From: Lachnospiraceae bacterium
Lineage (GTDB): Bacteria > Bacillota > Clostridia > Lachnospirales > Lachnospiraceae
Reading direction: 5' to 3'
Assembly: GCA_029053015.1 (NCBI GenBank)
Contig: JAIDHX010000036.1
Coordinates: 1-64,000, forward strand
Length of the DNA: 64,000 nucleotides
Notes under the pieces: generated by a model
Told to the model about the DNA's origin: nothing
Seen by the model: the letters and a program-made list of their open reading frames with translations, nothing else
Database searches by the model: none
Program-made: the position numbers and the translations under genes
Shown: one piece after another, positions 14,749 through 24,649 of the stretch
Layout: each line of letters begins with the position of its first letter
Numbering within the stretch: the first letter of the stretch is position 1

Positions 14749-15504
14749 TTACGGCTTGTTTGCTATAATAGTGAATTCTCCGGGTATCTTGTTGTTTGTC
14801 CATGCAGGATGCTCGTCGAATTTTCTTAAAATGAAGCCGCTGTTTATGACGGAATTGATGATTTCACTGATTGTGTATTTTCTGTAACTGCACTTTGGCA
14901 TTTGCTCTCTGATATCTTTTTCAAAAAAGCGGGCATGTGCCATCTCGCCTTCAAAAACATTCGTTGAAAAGTAACTCATAGCCGGCTGCTCAAAATTCAA
15001 TATATCGGATATCTTTGTAAATGGGTGAAAATCACTGCATATCATTTTTCCGCCATCTTTCAGCAAAGAGTACATAATATGCATAAACGCATCTATATCG
15101 TGAAAATAATGCAATATACCGCCTTCCATAAAAACCACATCAAAGGAATTCCCATATTTTTCTGTATTGATTTCCAGTACATCACACACTTCAAAATGGA
15201 TCGTAACATTTGCGGCCGCTGCTACTTCAAGGGCATATCTCTTATTATCTTCTGAAATGTCGAAAACGGTGACTTCCGCACCTAAAATAGCCAGAGGAAT
15301 CGCTTTTTTTCCACAGGAGCCACAGATATTTGCTACTCTGATGCCTTGATAGGTATCAAAATAGTCGGAATATTTTTTTAACATGCCCAATGGATTTTCT
15401 ATATCCTTTTTTGCCCGTTCGGACGGTGTTCCGGACTGCTTCACCCAAAATTCATAGGCATTATATTCCCATGCTTTTTTATTTTGCACACTATAATCTA
15501 TCAT
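14749..15504 (-). CDS. Class I SAM-dependent methyltransferase
   Basis: A 251-residue Rossmann-fold methyltransferase of unknown substrate. Motif I is ANICGSCGKKAIPLAILGA at about residues 58-76 (GSCGKK instead of GxGxG). The acidic motif II follows in VTVFDIS, motif III in FEVCDVLEI, and the post-I DVVFMEGGILHYF. GGGAGGAG lies upstream of the ATG on the minus strand. It is followed on the same strand by the dUTPase-like remnant, so a deletion may have joined it to a foreign end. The type is common among small-molecule methyltransferases of Clostridia; it has no obvious partner here. Confidence 0.8.
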   Translation of the reverse strand: MIDYSVQNKKAWEYNAYEFWVKQSGTPSERAKKDIENPLGMLKKYSDYFDTYQGIRVANICGSCGKKAIPLAILGAEVTVFDISEDNKRYALEVAAAANVTIHFEVCDVLEINTEKYGNSFDVVFMEGGILHYFHDIDAFMHIMYSLLKDGGKMICSDFHPFTKISDILNFEQPAMSYFSTNVFEGEMAHARFFEKDIREQMPKCSYRKYTISEIINSVINSGFILRKFDEHPAWTNNKIPGEFTIIANKP

Positions 15505-15543
15505 TTTGCTCCTCCCATTTATTCATTTCTCAATAGAGAACGC

Positions 15544-15573
15544 TTGACAAAAAATTCTCTTTCGCAGTACTAT
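15544..15573 (+). promoter_or_regulatory. Sigma-A-like promoter upstream of the secreted protein
   Basis: -35 TTGACA (15544-15549), 18-base spacer, -10 TACTAT (15568-15573). It probably drives the secreted protein and the ABC exporter behind it. Confidence 0.55.
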
Positions 15574-15613
15574 TTTAATGTAGCATTTTCAGGCGGTTTC
15601 GTAAAGTGTTGAG

Positions 15614-16501
15614 ATGGGAAAAGGAAGCACAGCAGGATACAATTTGTTATACACGGGAATGAGGATGATGATGGCAGGAAAATCACAAAACAAAACAGAT
15701 AGAAAAAACTATATTTTTGCCGTTTTAGCGGCATTTTTCTGTATTGGCACAGCGGCTCTTTTTCCGGGCATGGCGGCATCCGCAGAAATACCGTGGGGAG
15801 AAAAGATGCTTCGGCAGCAGGCGGATATCGGCTTTAAGCGCGGAGAGACAGTCTATCAGAGGATTACTGCAGGCGGATATACGGTGACGCTTGCGGACGA
15901 GATACCCGGCATTTCCTTGCGGCTTACGGTTACCATGGAAGACGGGACGGAATATTTTCATGATTGGATAAAGGGACAGGATTATTTCAGTGTAGGCGAA
16001 ATGTGCCTTGATTTTGAAGCATTTGACAATCTGCTGGGAGCAAAGGGTTTTTCTCTGGGGCTTAGACCATGGGGATGGATGTATGAGCGGGGATATTATG
16101 TAGTTACGGAAGGAAAGCCGGTTTTGATAGCTGATAGCTGGGACAGCTATCAGTCAGGAGACGACTATGTACGGGATATTGACGGAGACGGTGAAAATGA
16201 ATTGCTCTGCAACGTCGTATGGGGCGACGGCGCGTGCAGGGGCTTGGTTTATGATTATGCTGACGGACAGATATATGTAGGCGCCATGGAGGATTTGCTG
16301 GACGAGCCGTATGATGACTGGGGAGTGGCTAGCTTTGGCTGTCAATTTTGGGAAGAGGAAAATGTAGTGCGTATCTGGTACTGGAAGGACGAGCTGGGCG
16401 ATTACGAAGAAAAACAGTATGCTGTTGATTTGGAAAAAATAGAGATGAAGCCTTATGAGATTACTTTTGGCGTGACATCGTGTTTTGAATGGGAAGAATA
16501 A
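15614..16501 (+). CDS. Secreted or membrane-anchored protein of unknown function
   Basis: Up to 295 residues. A hydrophobic segment (NYIFAVLAAFFCIGTAALF) with basic residues before it and MAASAEIPW after it reads as a signal peptide with cleavage after ASA. The mature part is acidic and rich in aromatic residues. It contains DIDGDGENELL, a calcium-binding FG-GAP/dockerin-like loop often seen in beta-propeller or VCBS-type repeats, but only once. The start is uncertain: ATG codons at 15614, 15659, 15665 and 15671 are in frame, and GGGAATGAGG favours 15668-15671. The exporter gene starts ten bases after its stop. Confidence 0.65.
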   Translation: MGKGSTAGYNLLYTGMRMMMAGKSQNKTDRKNYIFAVLAAFFCIGTAALFPGMAASAEIPWGEKMLRQQADIGFKRGETVYQRITAGGYTVTLADEIPGISLRLTVTMEDGTEYFHDWIKGQDYFSVGEMCLDFEAFDNLLGAKGFSLGLRPWGWMYERGYYVVTEGKPVLIADSWDSYQSGDDYVRDIDGDGENELLCNVVWGDGACRGLVYDYADGQIYVGAMEDLLDEPYDDWGVASFGCQFWEEENVVRIWYWKDELGDYEEKQYAVDLEKIEMKPYEITFGVTSCFEWEE

Positions 16502-16511
16502 GAGAGGAAAT

Positions 16512-18272
16512 ATGGACAACAAAGAGTACAAAACAAAAGAACTAATCAAGCGATTCCTGCCATACTACGGCAGGCACAAGGGCGTCATGGTGACGGACTT
16601 GTTCTGCGCCTCCCTGACAACGCTCTGTGAGCTGGTGCTTCCCATGATAATCCGCCGGATTACCAATATGGGAATGTACAACCTTGCCGGTCTGACGGTG
16701 GGCTTTGTGGGGAAAATGGCGCTGCTCTATCTGGTTCTGCGCCTGATTGACTGCATGGCAAACTATTACATGGCGGACATGGGACATGTCATGGGAGCAA
16801 AGATAGAGACTGACATGCGGAGGGACGCTTACGGACATCTGCAGCAGCTTTCCAACACTTACTACAACAATACAAAAGTCGGACAGATTATGGGGCGGAT
16901 TACCAACGATTTGTTTGACGTCACGGAGTTTGCACATCACTGTCCTGAGGAATTTTTTATTGCGGGGATTAAGTCCGTGGTGGCTTTTATCGTGCTGGCG
17001 ACGGTCAATGTGCCGCTTACCATTCTTGTATTTCTGATTGTACCTGTGATGGCGTTTACTTGTATCAAGCTAAACAGGCGTAACCGCAAGGCGTTTGCAA
17101 AACAGCGTGTCCAGATTGGAGAACTGAATGCCGCCATTGAGGACAGTCTTTTAGGACAGAAGGTCGTGAAGGCGTTTACCAATGAGGACATGGAAGTAGA
17201 AAAATTCGAGGTGGGCAACCAGAAATTCCTTGATATTAAAAAGGAAACCTACCGCTATATGGCGACCTTCCAGACGGCGACGAGAGCGTTTGACGGTCTG
17301 ATGTATCTGGTGGTGATTTTAGCGGGCGGTATCTTTCTGATAAAGGAACAGATTACGGCAGGTGATTTGGTGGCGTACACCATGTATGTGTCCACCCTGA
17401 TAGCCACAATCCGCAGGATTATTGAGTTTGCGGAGCAGTTTCAGCGTGGACTTACAGGTATCGAACGCTTTTTACAGATTATGGATGCGGACATTGAAAT
17501 TTTTGACGAGCCGGATGCGGTGGATATGCCAAAGCCCAGGGGAGAAATCCTCTTTGAAGAGGTGGCGTTTGAATATCCCGACGACCACAACCGGGTATTC
17601 AAAAATCTGAATCTTTGTGTGAAACCGGGGGAGAAGCTTGCCATTGTAGGACCTTCCGGCGGCGGCAAGACCACGCTCTGCAATCTGATTCCGCGGTTTT
17701 ATGATGTGACGAACGGTACAATTCGCATTGATGGCACGGATATCCGCCATTTTACCTTAAAGAGCCTGCGGCGCAATATTGGTATTGTACAGCAGGACGT
17801 ATACTTGTTTTCGGGCACGGTCATGGAAAATATTCTGTATGGTGCGCCGGAAGCCTCGAAAGAACAGGTTGTCGAGGCGGCGAAAAAAGCGGGCGCCCAT
17901 GAGTTTATCATGGAGTTGAAGGACGGGTATGATACCTATGTGGGAGAGCGCGGCGTCAAGCTGTCCGGCGGACAGAAGCAGCGCATCAGCATTGCCAGGG
18001 TATTCTTGAAAAATCCGCCCATTATGATATTGGACGAGGCGACTTCTGCATTGGATAACGAGAGTGAATTTGCGGTGGCAAAATCCCTGCGGGAGCTTTC
18101 CGAGGGAAGAACCTCCATCACCATCGCCCACAGGCTTTCCAGCATCAAGAACTCCGACAGGATACTGGTGTTGACGGAGGAAGGCATTGTGGAGGAGGGA
18201 ACCCATGAGGAACTGATGGCGATTCAGGGACTTTACCATGAATTTTACACGATGGCTGACAAGATAAAATAG
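16512..18272 (+). CDS. ABC transporter, fused permease and ATPase
   Basis: Exporter-type half transporter of 586 residues that works as a dimer in the cytoplasmic membrane. Six membrane segments fill residues 20-310. The ATPase follows with Walker A GPSGGGKTT (380-388), the signature LSGGQKQR (from 484), Walker B IMILDEATSALD, and the H-loop TIAHRL. The start at 16512 follows GAGAGGAAA. It is similar to MsbA/LmrA-type multidrug or lipid exporters; the substrate is not readable. It lies directly upstream of dnaE with 15 bases between, so it probably shares its transcript. Confidence 0.9.
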   Translation: MDNKEYKTKELIKRFLPYYGRHKGVMVTDLFCASLTTLCELVLPMIIRRITNMGMYNLAGLTVGFVGKMALLYLVLRLIDCMANYYMADMGHVMGAKIETDMRRDAYGHLQQLSNTYYNNTKVGQIMGRITNDLFDVTEFAHHCPEEFFIAGIKSVVAFIVLATVNVPLTILVFLIVPVMAFTCIKLNRRNRKAFAKQRVQIGELNAAIEDSLLGQKVVKAFTNEDMEVEKFEVGNQKFLDIKKETYRYMATFQTATRAFDGLMYLVVILAGGIFLIKEQITAGDLVAYTMYVSTLIATIRRIIEFAEQFQRGLTGIERFLQIMDADIEIFDEPDAVDMPKPRGEILFEEVAFEYPDDHNRVFKNLNLCVKPGEKLAIVGPSGGGKTTLCNLIPRFYDVTNGTIRIDGTDIRHFTLKSLRRNIGIVQQDVYLFSGTVMENILYGAPEASKEQVVEAAKKAGAHEFIMELKDGYDTYVGERGVKLSGGQKQRISIARVFLKNPPIMILDEATSALDNESEFAVAKSLRELSEGRTSITIAHRLSSIKNSDRILVLTEEGIVEEGTHEELMAIQGLYHEFYTMADKIK

Positions 18273-18287
18273 TAGAGGAGAAGCACA

Positions 18288-21200
18288 ATGGCATTTACCC
18301 ACCTGCATGTCCACACGGAGTATTCCCTGTTAGACGGCTCCAACAAAATAAAAGAATATGTGAAGCGAGTAAAAGAGCTGGGAATGGACAGCGCCGCCAT
18401 CACGGACCATGGCGTTATGTACGGGGTTATCGACTTTTACAGGGCGGCGAAGGAGGCGGGCATCAAGCCGATTCTGGGCTGTGAGGTTTACGTTGCGCCC
18501 AATTCCCGCTTTGATAAGGAGCTGACGGGCGGTGAGGATAGGTATTACCATCTGGTGCTGCTTGCCGAAAACGATACGGGTTACGCCAATTTGATGAAGC
18601 TGGTGAGCAGGGGCTTTACAGAAGGATATTATTACAAGCCCCGTGTGGATATGGAAATATTGAATCAGTTCCACGAGGGAATTATTGCGCTTTCCGCCTG
18701 CCTTGCGGGAGAGGTGCAGCGATACATTATAAAAGGGCTTATCGATGAGGCGGAAAAGGCGGCGTTACGGTACAGGGACTGCTTTGGCGCAGACAATTTT
18801 TTCCTGGAGATGCAGGACCATGGGATTGCGGAGCAGAGGATTGTCAACACGGAGCTGATGAAGATTAGCAAAAAGCTGGATATTCCGCTTGTGGTGACGA
18901 ACGATGTGCATTACACCTACAAGGAGGACGTGGATTCCCACGATATCCTGCTCTGCCTGCAGACGGGCAAGAAACTGGCGGACGAGGACCGCATGCGCTA
19001 CGAGGGCGGGCAGTACTACGTCAAGAGCGAAGAGGAGATGAAAGGGCTGTTTCCCTATGCGTGGGAGGCGGTGGAAAATACCCAGCGGATTGCGGACAGG
19101 TGCAATGTGGAAATCGAGTTTGGCGTGACGAAGCTGCCAAAGTATGATGTGCCGGAGGGGTATGACTCCTGGGGTTATCTGAATAAATTGTGCCGCGACG
19201 GGCTTATGGAGCGGTACGGGGATGAAAATGCGCCGGCGGGGGATACGGGGCAGACACTTGCGGAGCGGCTTGCCTATGAGCTTGACGTTATCCGTACCAT
19301 GGGCTATGTGGATTACTTTCTCATTGTGTGGGATTTTATCAATTATGCGCGGGAAAATGGGATTCCGGTGGGGCCGGGGCGTGGCTCGGCGGCGGGCAGT
19401 ATCGTGGCGTACTGCTTAAAGATTACTAATATTGACCCCATCCGCTATAGTCTGCTGTTTGAGCGTTTCCTAAATCCGGAGCGTGTATCCATGCCCGATA
19501 TCGACGTGGATTTCTGCTACGAGAGGCGGCAGGAGGTCATCGACTATGTAGGGCGTAAATACGGCGCTGACAAGGTGGTGCAGATAGTTACTTTCGGTAC
19601 CATGGCGGCGAAGGGCGTTATCAGGGATGTGGGGCGCGTGATGGATTTGCCCTATGCCTTTGTGGATTCCATCGCGAAGATGGTACCGTTTGAGTTAAAT
19701 ATCACCATAGATCGCGCGCTGGAAATCAATCCGGAATTCCGGAATCTGTACAACAGCGACGAGCAGGTGCACTACTTGATAGATATGAGCAAAAGGCTGG
19801 AGGGTCTGCCGAGGCATACTTCCATGCACGCGGCGGGCGTGGTTATCTGCCAGAAGTCGGCGGACGAATTTGTGCCGCTCTCCAGAGGGGCGGACGGTTC
19901 CATCACGACGCAGTTTACCATGACGACGCTGGAAGAGCTGGGTCTGTTAAAGATGGACTTTCTGGGGCTGCGCACCCTCACCGTCATCAAGGATGCGGTG
20001 GATATGATAGAAAAAGACACAGGGAAGCATCTTGACATAGACCACCTTGATTTTGACGACAAGGCGGTGTTAGACTCCATCGGAACGGGCAGAACCGACG
20101 GCGTGTTCCAGTTGGAAAGTGCGGGAATGAAAAGCTTTATGAAGGAGCTGCGCCCGCAGAATTTGGAAGATGTGATTGCGGGGATTTCCCTGTACCGCCC
20201 GGGCCCCATGGATTTTATCCCGAAATACATCAAGGGAAAAAACAGCGAAGGCGAGGTTACTTATGCCTGCCCGCAGCTTGAGCCGATTCTTGCGCCCACC
20301 TACGGATGTATCGTGTATCAGGAGCAGGTTATGCAGATTGTGCGGGATTTGGGCGGCTATACGCTGGGCAGAAGCGATTTGGTACGCCGCGCCATGAGTA
20401 AGAAAAAGCAGTCCGTGATGGAGAAGGAGCGCGCCAACTTTGTTTATGGTAATGCGGAGGAAGGCGTGCCCGGCTGTGTGGCAAAGGGAATCAGCGAGAA
20501 GGTTGCGGGAGAAATCTATGAGAACATGATGGATTTTGCAAAATATGCCTTCAATAAGTCCCATGCCGCCTGCTATGCGGTGGTTGCCTACCAGACGGCG
20601 TATTTGAAATATTATTATCCGGTGGAATTTATGGCGGCGCTCTTAACCTCCGTAATCGACAATGCCAAGAAGGTGTCGGAGTATATTCTGGTGTGCCGCA
20701 GCATGGGAATCAAAATTCTGCCGCCGGATATCAATCAGGGCGAGAGTGGATTTTCCGTGCAGGACGGCTGCATCCGCTATGCGCTGACCGCCATCAAGAG
20801 CGTGGGACGCCCTGTGATTGCGAGCGTTGTCGCAGAGCGCAGGGAGCGCGGCGCTTTTACCAACCTGAAGGATTTTATCACCCGAATGGCGGACAAGGAT
20901 ATGAACAAGCGCGCCATCGAGGGCTTTATCAAGGCGGGCGCATTGGACAGTTTAGGCGGCACCAGAAAGCAGTTTATGAGCGTTTATGTGCAGATTCTGG
21001 ACCATATTCAGCGCGACAAAAAGAACAATATGGCGGGACAGTTGTCCCTGTTTGACATTGTGGGCGAGGAAGAAAAGGAAAGCTTTGACGTGCGGCTTCC
21101 CGAAGTGGGAGAATATCCCAAGGAGATGCGTCTGGGGTTTGAGAAAGAGGTGCTCGGCATCTATGTCAGCGGGCACCCCTTAGAAGAGTACGAAAATGTC

Positions 21201-21767
21201 TGGCGGAAGACGATTACTGTTACCACAGCTGATTTTGCACTGGACGAAGAGACGGGAGAAGTATCGGTAAACGACGGGCAGAAAGTCACCATAGGCGGCA
21301 TGATTGCTGACAAAACCATCAAATATACCAAGAATGAAAAGGTGATGGCATTTCTCACGCTGGAGGATTTGGTGGGGACGGTAGAAGTCGTTGTGTTCCC
21401 GAAGGACTATGAAAAAAATGCCGCTCTGCTTGTGGAGGATGCGAAGGTGTTTGTGCAGGGGCGTGTCTCCGTGGAAGAGGACAAGGACGGCAAGCTGATC
21501 TGCGAGAAAATCCTTCCCTTGGAAAAGCCGGCAAGAAAGCTCTGGATTAAATTTCCGGATATGGCTTCCTATCAGGCACAGGAGGCAAAGCTTTTAGCTG
21601 CAATCGCAGAGTCGGAGGGCGACGACGGCGTGGTTATCTATGTCCAGAATCCGAAGTCCATGAAAGAACTCCCCCGAAACCGCAATGTCCGTGCTGACGA
21701 AGAACTGCTTACAAGCCTGTACGGGATGTTTGGAGAAGAAAATGTGAAAGTTGTGGCGGCGCAGTAA
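18288..21767 (+). CDS. dnaE: DNA polymerase III alpha subunit
   Basis: Catalytic subunit of the replicative DNA polymerase, DnaE type, 1159 residues as usual. Domains in order: PHP (HVHTEYSLLDG at 5-15, ITDHGVMYG), palm and fingers with catalytic aspartates D404 and D406 (PDIDVDF) and D557 (KMDFLG), then helix-hairpin-helix. A C-terminal OB-fold is seen at residues about 1000-1080 (VTIGGMIADKTIKYTKNEK). In Clostridia, PolC is usually the main polymerase and DnaE extends primers or serves in lagging-strand and repair synthesis; PolC is not in this window. GAGGAGAAGC precedes the ATG. Confidence 0.97.
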   Translation: MAFTHLHVHTEYSLLDGSNKIKEYVKRVKELGMDSAAITDHGVMYGVIDFYRAAKEAGIKPILGCEVYVAPNSRFDKELTGGEDRYYHLVLLAENDTGYANLMKLVSRGFTEGYYYKPRVDMEILNQFHEGIIALSACLAGEVQRYIIKGLIDEAEKAALRYRDCFGADNFFLEMQDHGIAEQRIVNTELMKISKKLDIPLVVTNDVHYTYKEDVDSHDILLCLQTGKKLADEDRMRYEGGQYYVKSEEEMKGLFPYAWEAVENTQRIADRCNVEIEFGVTKLPKYDVPEGYDSWGYLNKLCRDGLMERYGDENAPAGDTGQTLAERLAYELDVIRTMGYVDYFLIVWDFINYARENGIPVGPGRGSAAGSIVAYCLKITNIDPIRYSLLFERFLNPERVSMPDIDVDFCYERRQEVIDYVGRKYGADKVVQIVTFGTMAAKGVIRDVGRVMDLPYAFVDSIAKMVPFELNITIDRALEINPEFRNLYNSDEQVHYLIDMSKRLEGLPRHTSMHAAGVVICQKSADEFVPLSRGADGSITTQFTMTTLEELGLLKMDFLGLRTLTVIKDAVDMIEKDTGKHLDIDHLDFDDKAVLDSIGTGRTDGVFQLESAGMKSFMKELRPQNLEDVIAGISLYRPGPMDFIPKYIKGKNSEGEVTYACPQLEPILAPTYGCIVYQEQVMQIVRDLGGYTLGRSDLVRRAMSKKKQSVMEKERANFVYGNAEEGVPGCVAKGISEKVAGEIYENMMDFAKYAFNKSHAACYAVVAYQTAYLKYYYPVEFMAALLTSVIDNAKKVSEYILVCRSMGIKILPPDINQGESGFSVQDGCIRYALTAIKSVGRPVIASVVAERRERGAFTNLKDFITRMADKDMNKRAIEGFIKAGALDSLGGTRKQFMSVYVQILDHIQRDKKNNMAGQLSLFDIVGEEEKESFDVRLPEVGEYPKEMRLGFEKEVLGIYVSGHPLEEYENVWRKTITVTTADFALDEETGEVSVNDGQKVTIGGMIADKTIKYTKNEKVMAFLTLEDLVGTVEVVVFPKDYEKNAALLVEDAKVFVQGRVSVEEDKDGKLICEKILPLEKPARKLWIKFPDMASYQAQEAKLLAAIAESEGDDGVVIYVQNPKSMKELPRNRNVRADEELLTSLYGMFGEENVKVVAAQ

Positions 21768-21867
21768 GGGAATGTAGTGGAAAAAATGTGATTCTATACA
21801 AAACGGGAATGTGAATCCCTATTTGTATAAAATTGAGCCGAAAGTGGAAAGGAAGCAAGATAACATT

Positions 21868-22392
21868 ATGTACCTTGAAACCCAAAGAATCCTTATCCGT
21901 GATTTTAAGCCGGAGGATGCCGCAGATTTGCAGGACATTCTAGGCGACAGTGAAACAATGGCGCACTGCGAGCCGCCGTACAGCCTTGAAAAAACCAAGA
22001 ACTTTCTGGAGGAATTCTGCATACGCAGAAAAGGCGCAGTTGCAGCCGTTCATAAAGAAAGCAATAAAGTCATCGGCTATATCCTCTTTCATTCTGTAGA
22101 GGAAGATGTCTATGAAATTGGCTGGTTCTTTAACAAACAATACTGGCGGCAGGGTTACGCCTACGAATCCTGCTCCCGAGTGATAGCATACGCCTTCGGT
22201 GAACTGCAGGCTCACAAAATCTTTGCCGAATCAACAGACACCGCCAAATCCGTCCCCCTAATGCAAAAACTCGGCATGAATCCTGAAGGGATTCAACGCA
22301 GTCACACAAGAGACAATGACGGAAACTGGACAGACATGTACCTGTATGGCCTGCTGAAAGAAGAATTTTGTGATTTTCAAGATTGCAGGTAA
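21868..22392 (+). CDS. GNAT family acetyltransferase (RimJ/RimL-like)
   Basis: A 174-residue N-acetyltransferase. The opening MYLETQRILIRDFKPEDAAD is typical of RimJ/RimL-type proteins, and the acetyl-CoA motif A appears around WFFNKQYWRQGYAYESCSRV with Q-x-x-G-Y/R. NTAKSVPLMQKLGM is the usual C-terminal block. The ATG at 21868 follows GGAAAGGAAG; the open frame extends upstream without another site. The acceptor (protein, amino acid or drug) is unknown. A palindromic repeat begins shortly after its stop. Confidence 0.85.
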   Translation: MYLETQRILIRDFKPEDAADLQDILGDSETMAHCEPPYSLEKTKNFLEEFCIRRKGAVAAVHKESNKVIGYILFHSVEEDVYEIGWFFNKQYWRQGYAYESCSRVIAYAFGELQAHKIFAESTDTAKSVPLMQKLGMNPEGIQRSHTRDNDGNWTDMYLYGLLKEEFCDFQDCR

Positions 22393-22406
22393 GCAGCGGG
22401 GTAAGC

Positions 22407-22521
22407 GAGGATATGCTGATGCAGACCTTTGGAAAACGCCGGTCCTTGGGCTGCGTTCTTTGCAGCCCTAGTACCGCTGCGTTTTCCTAGAGCGAGAGCG
22501 CGTCTGCATCAGCATATCCTC
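22407..22521 (+). repeat. Long imperfect palindrome, copy B
   Basis: Outer arms GAGGATATGCTGATGCAGAC (22407-22426) and the exact complement (22502-22521). Inside, GGAAAACGC pairs with GCGTTTTCC, and GGGCTGC pairs with GCAGCCC around a short loop. On the 3' side the asymmetric motif GAGCGAGAGCGCGTCTG (22491-22507) is left mostly unpaired. It shares with copies C and D the blocks AAAACGCCGGT, CCGCTGCGTTTT and the GAGCGAGAGCGCGTCTG motif, but has a different outer arm. It lies between the acetyltransferase and pfkA. Confidence 0.75.
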
Positions 22522-22624
22522 TCTTATCACGCGGAAACCTAACGCTTCTCCTACGGAAACAGGACATCTCCTCGCGAAATCTGCATTATCCCGACCGTCT
22601 TGTGAAAAAAATATCACAAAATGA

Positions 22625-22653
22625 TTGAAAATCATATGGAAATGGATTAAAAT
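22625..22653 (+). promoter_or_regulatory. Sigma-A-like promoter of pfkA
   Basis: -35 TTGAAA (22625-22630), 17-base spacer, -10 TAAAAT (22648-22653). Confidence 0.5.
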
Positions 22654-22678
22654 AGAGGAAATGTTAGGAGGTAGATTC

Positions 22679-23653
22679 ATGGCTGATCAGGTAAAGACAA
22701 TAGCTGTTCTGACAAGCGGCGGCGACGCGCCCGGCATGAACGCTGCAATTCGTGCGGTAGTGCGTACGGCGATTGCCAGAGGATTAAAGGTAAAAGGCAT
22801 TGAGAGAGGCTATATGGGTCTCTTGAATGAAGAAATCATAGATATGGAAACGCACAATGTTTCCGATATTATCCAGAAGGGCGGTACGATTCTGGGAACG
22901 GCGAGATGTCCCGAGTTCAAATTCCCCGATGTACAGCAGAAGGGCGCTGATATCTGTAAAAAGCATGGTATCGACGGCCTGGTGGTAATCGGCGGAGACG
23001 GTTCCTATCGCGGCGCGCAGGCGCTGGCAAGACTGGGCATCAATGCAATCGGTCTTCCGGGCACAATAGATTTGGACATTGCATGTACCGACTATACCAT
23101 CGGTTTTGATACCGCTGTCAACACCGCCATGGAAGCGATTGATAAAGTACGCGATACTTCTTCCTCCCATGAGCGCTGCAGCGTCATTGAGGTTATGGGA
23201 CGCCACGCAGGTTATATTGCGCTTTGGTGCGGTATTGCCAACGGTGCGGAAGATATTTTGATTCCCGAAAAATACGACTATAACGAGCAGGCGATTATCA
23301 ATAATATTATCGAAAAGCGTAAGATGGGCAAGAAGCACCATATCATTATTAATGCGGAAGGCATCGGACACTCCAATTCCATGGCAAAGAGAATTGAGGC
23401 GGCAACCGGTATTGAGACCCGTGCCACGATTCTGGGACATATGCAGCGAGGCGGCAGCCCGACCTGTAAGGATCGTTACTACGCTTCCATTATGGGCGCT
23501 TACGCGGTAGACCTTTTGATAGAGGGTAAGACCAAGCGTGTAGTCGGCTACAGAAATGGCGAGTTCATAGACTATGATATCGAGGAAGCGCTTGCCATGA
23601 CAAAGAACATTCCGGAATATTCATTTGAGATAAGCAAACTGCTGGCAAAGTAG
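22679..23653 (+). CDS. pfkA: ATP-dependent 6-phosphofructokinase
   Basis: Phosphorylates fructose 6-phosphate in the committed step of glycolysis. The 324-residue protein shows the ATP loop TSGGDAPGMNA near the N-terminus, GGDGSYRGA with the glycine typical of ATP rather than PPi enzymes, GTIDLDI with the catalytic aspartate, MGRHAGYIA, and ILGHMQRGGSP near the effector and substrate sites. The GTIDND motif reads GTIDLD here, a small change. GGAGGT precedes the ATG at 22679 by eight bases. The gene has its own promoter. Confidence 0.95.
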   Translation: MADQVKTIAVLTSGGDAPGMNAAIRAVVRTAIARGLKVKGIERGYMGLLNEEIIDMETHNVSDIIQKGGTILGTARCPEFKFPDVQQKGADICKKHGIDGLVVIGGDGSYRGAQALARLGINAIGLPGTIDLDIACTDYTIGFDTAVNTAMEAIDKVRDTSSSHERCSVIEVMGRHAGYIALWCGIANGAEDILIPEKYDYNEQAIINNIIEKRKMGKKHHIIINAEGIGHSNSMAKRIEAATGIETRATILGHMQRGGSPTCKDRYYASIMGAYAVDLLIEGKTKRVVGYRNGEFIDYDIEEALAMTKNIPEYSFEISKLLAK

Positions 23654-23687
23654 TGCCGGATTGGTCCATAACAACAAATAGAAAACA

Positions 23688-23726
23688 GAGTCCCGGCAGC
23701 CCAAAGAAGGGTATACCGGGACTTTT
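23688..23726 (+). terminator. Terminator between pfkA and the methyltransferase gene
   Basis: AGTCCCGG (23688-23695) pairs with CCGGGACT (23715-23722) over a 19-base loop, then TTTT. Confidence 0.6.
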
Positions 23727-23796
23727 GGCAATCAGGGTTATGGGGGCAGACTGCATGGTGCGCCCGCAGACCTGAAAGGAGAGGCATTCATTCCAT

Positions 23797-24612
23797 ATGA
23801 TAACAAGTACGGCAAATCCAAGAGTAAAGCAGCTTGTACAGTGGCAGTCTGAAGCAAAAGCAAGACGGCGTGACGGCGTGTTTGTGGTGGAGGGCATCAA
23901 GATGCTGGAGGAAGCACCGGCGGACAGAATTCGGGAAATATACTTAACCGAAGAGATGGAAAAAAAGCTGCAGAACAGCAGCAATGAAAAAGAGCAGGCA
24001 TTATTTTGTAAAATCAGGCAGAATGGATATGAGACATTGTCGCCGGAGGTGATGAAAAAAGCGGCTGATACCAAAACACCGCAGGGAGCGCTGGCTGTGT
24101 TGGAAAGACCAGTCTATGAAAAGGAAGAACTGCTTGCCGTAAAAAATGGGTTTTTCCTTGTACTGGAGGATTTGCAGGACCCGGGCAATCTGGGAACGAT
24201 AATCCGGACAGGCGAGGGCGCCGGTGTGAACGGCGTTTTTCTCTCAAAAGATACGGTGGATATTTTCAATCCCAAGACAATCCGCTCCACCATGGGCTCC
24301 ATCTACAGAGTGCCTTTTCTGTATGTGGAAAGCCTTACGAACCTGATTCGGGAAATGAAGCAAAAAGAGATTGCAATCTATGCGGCGCATCTCAAGGGAA
24401 AGGACTACTATGACAGCTTTTCATTTCGTACAGGCTGTGCCTTTTTGATTGGAAATGAAGGAAAGGGGCTCTGCAAAGAGACGGCGGCAGAGGCAGATTT
24501 TTATTTAAAAATACCCATGGAGGGAAAGGTAGAATCTTTAAACGCAGCAATTGCGGCAGCACTTTTGTCCTATGAGGTGCACAGGCAGAGAAAGGAAAGG
24601 CGTCAGCCTTGA
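23797..24612 (+). CDS. TrmH/SpoU family RNA methyltransferase
   Basis: A SPOUT-class rRNA or tRNA 2'-O-ribose methyltransferase, 271 residues. An N-terminal substrate-binding domain with VFVVEGIKMLEEA is followed by the knotted SAM-binding fold. Motif 1 is EDLQDPGNLGTIIRTGEGAG with the key asparagine and arginine; motif 2 is FLIGNEGKGL; motif 3 is IPMEGKVESLNAAIAAALLSYE. The target nucleotide cannot be told from the sequence. It is followed after 37 bases by proC and may be cotranscribed with it. Confidence 0.9.
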   Translation: MITSTANPRVKQLVQWQSEAKARRRDGVFVVEGIKMLEEAPADRIREIYLTEEMEKKLQNSSNEKEQALFCKIRQNGYETLSPEVMKKAADTKTPQGALAVLERPVYEKEELLAVKNGFFLVLEDLQDPGNLGTIIRTGEGAGVNGVFLSKDTVDIFNPKTIRSTMGSIYRVPFLYVESLTNLIREMKQKEIAIYAAHLKGKDYYDSFSFRTGCAFLIGNEGKGLCKETAAEADFYLKIPMEGKVESLNAAIAAALLSYEVHRQRKERRQP

Positions 24613-24649
24613 TTGATACGCGCACTGAAGTGCGCAGATGGGAGCAAGA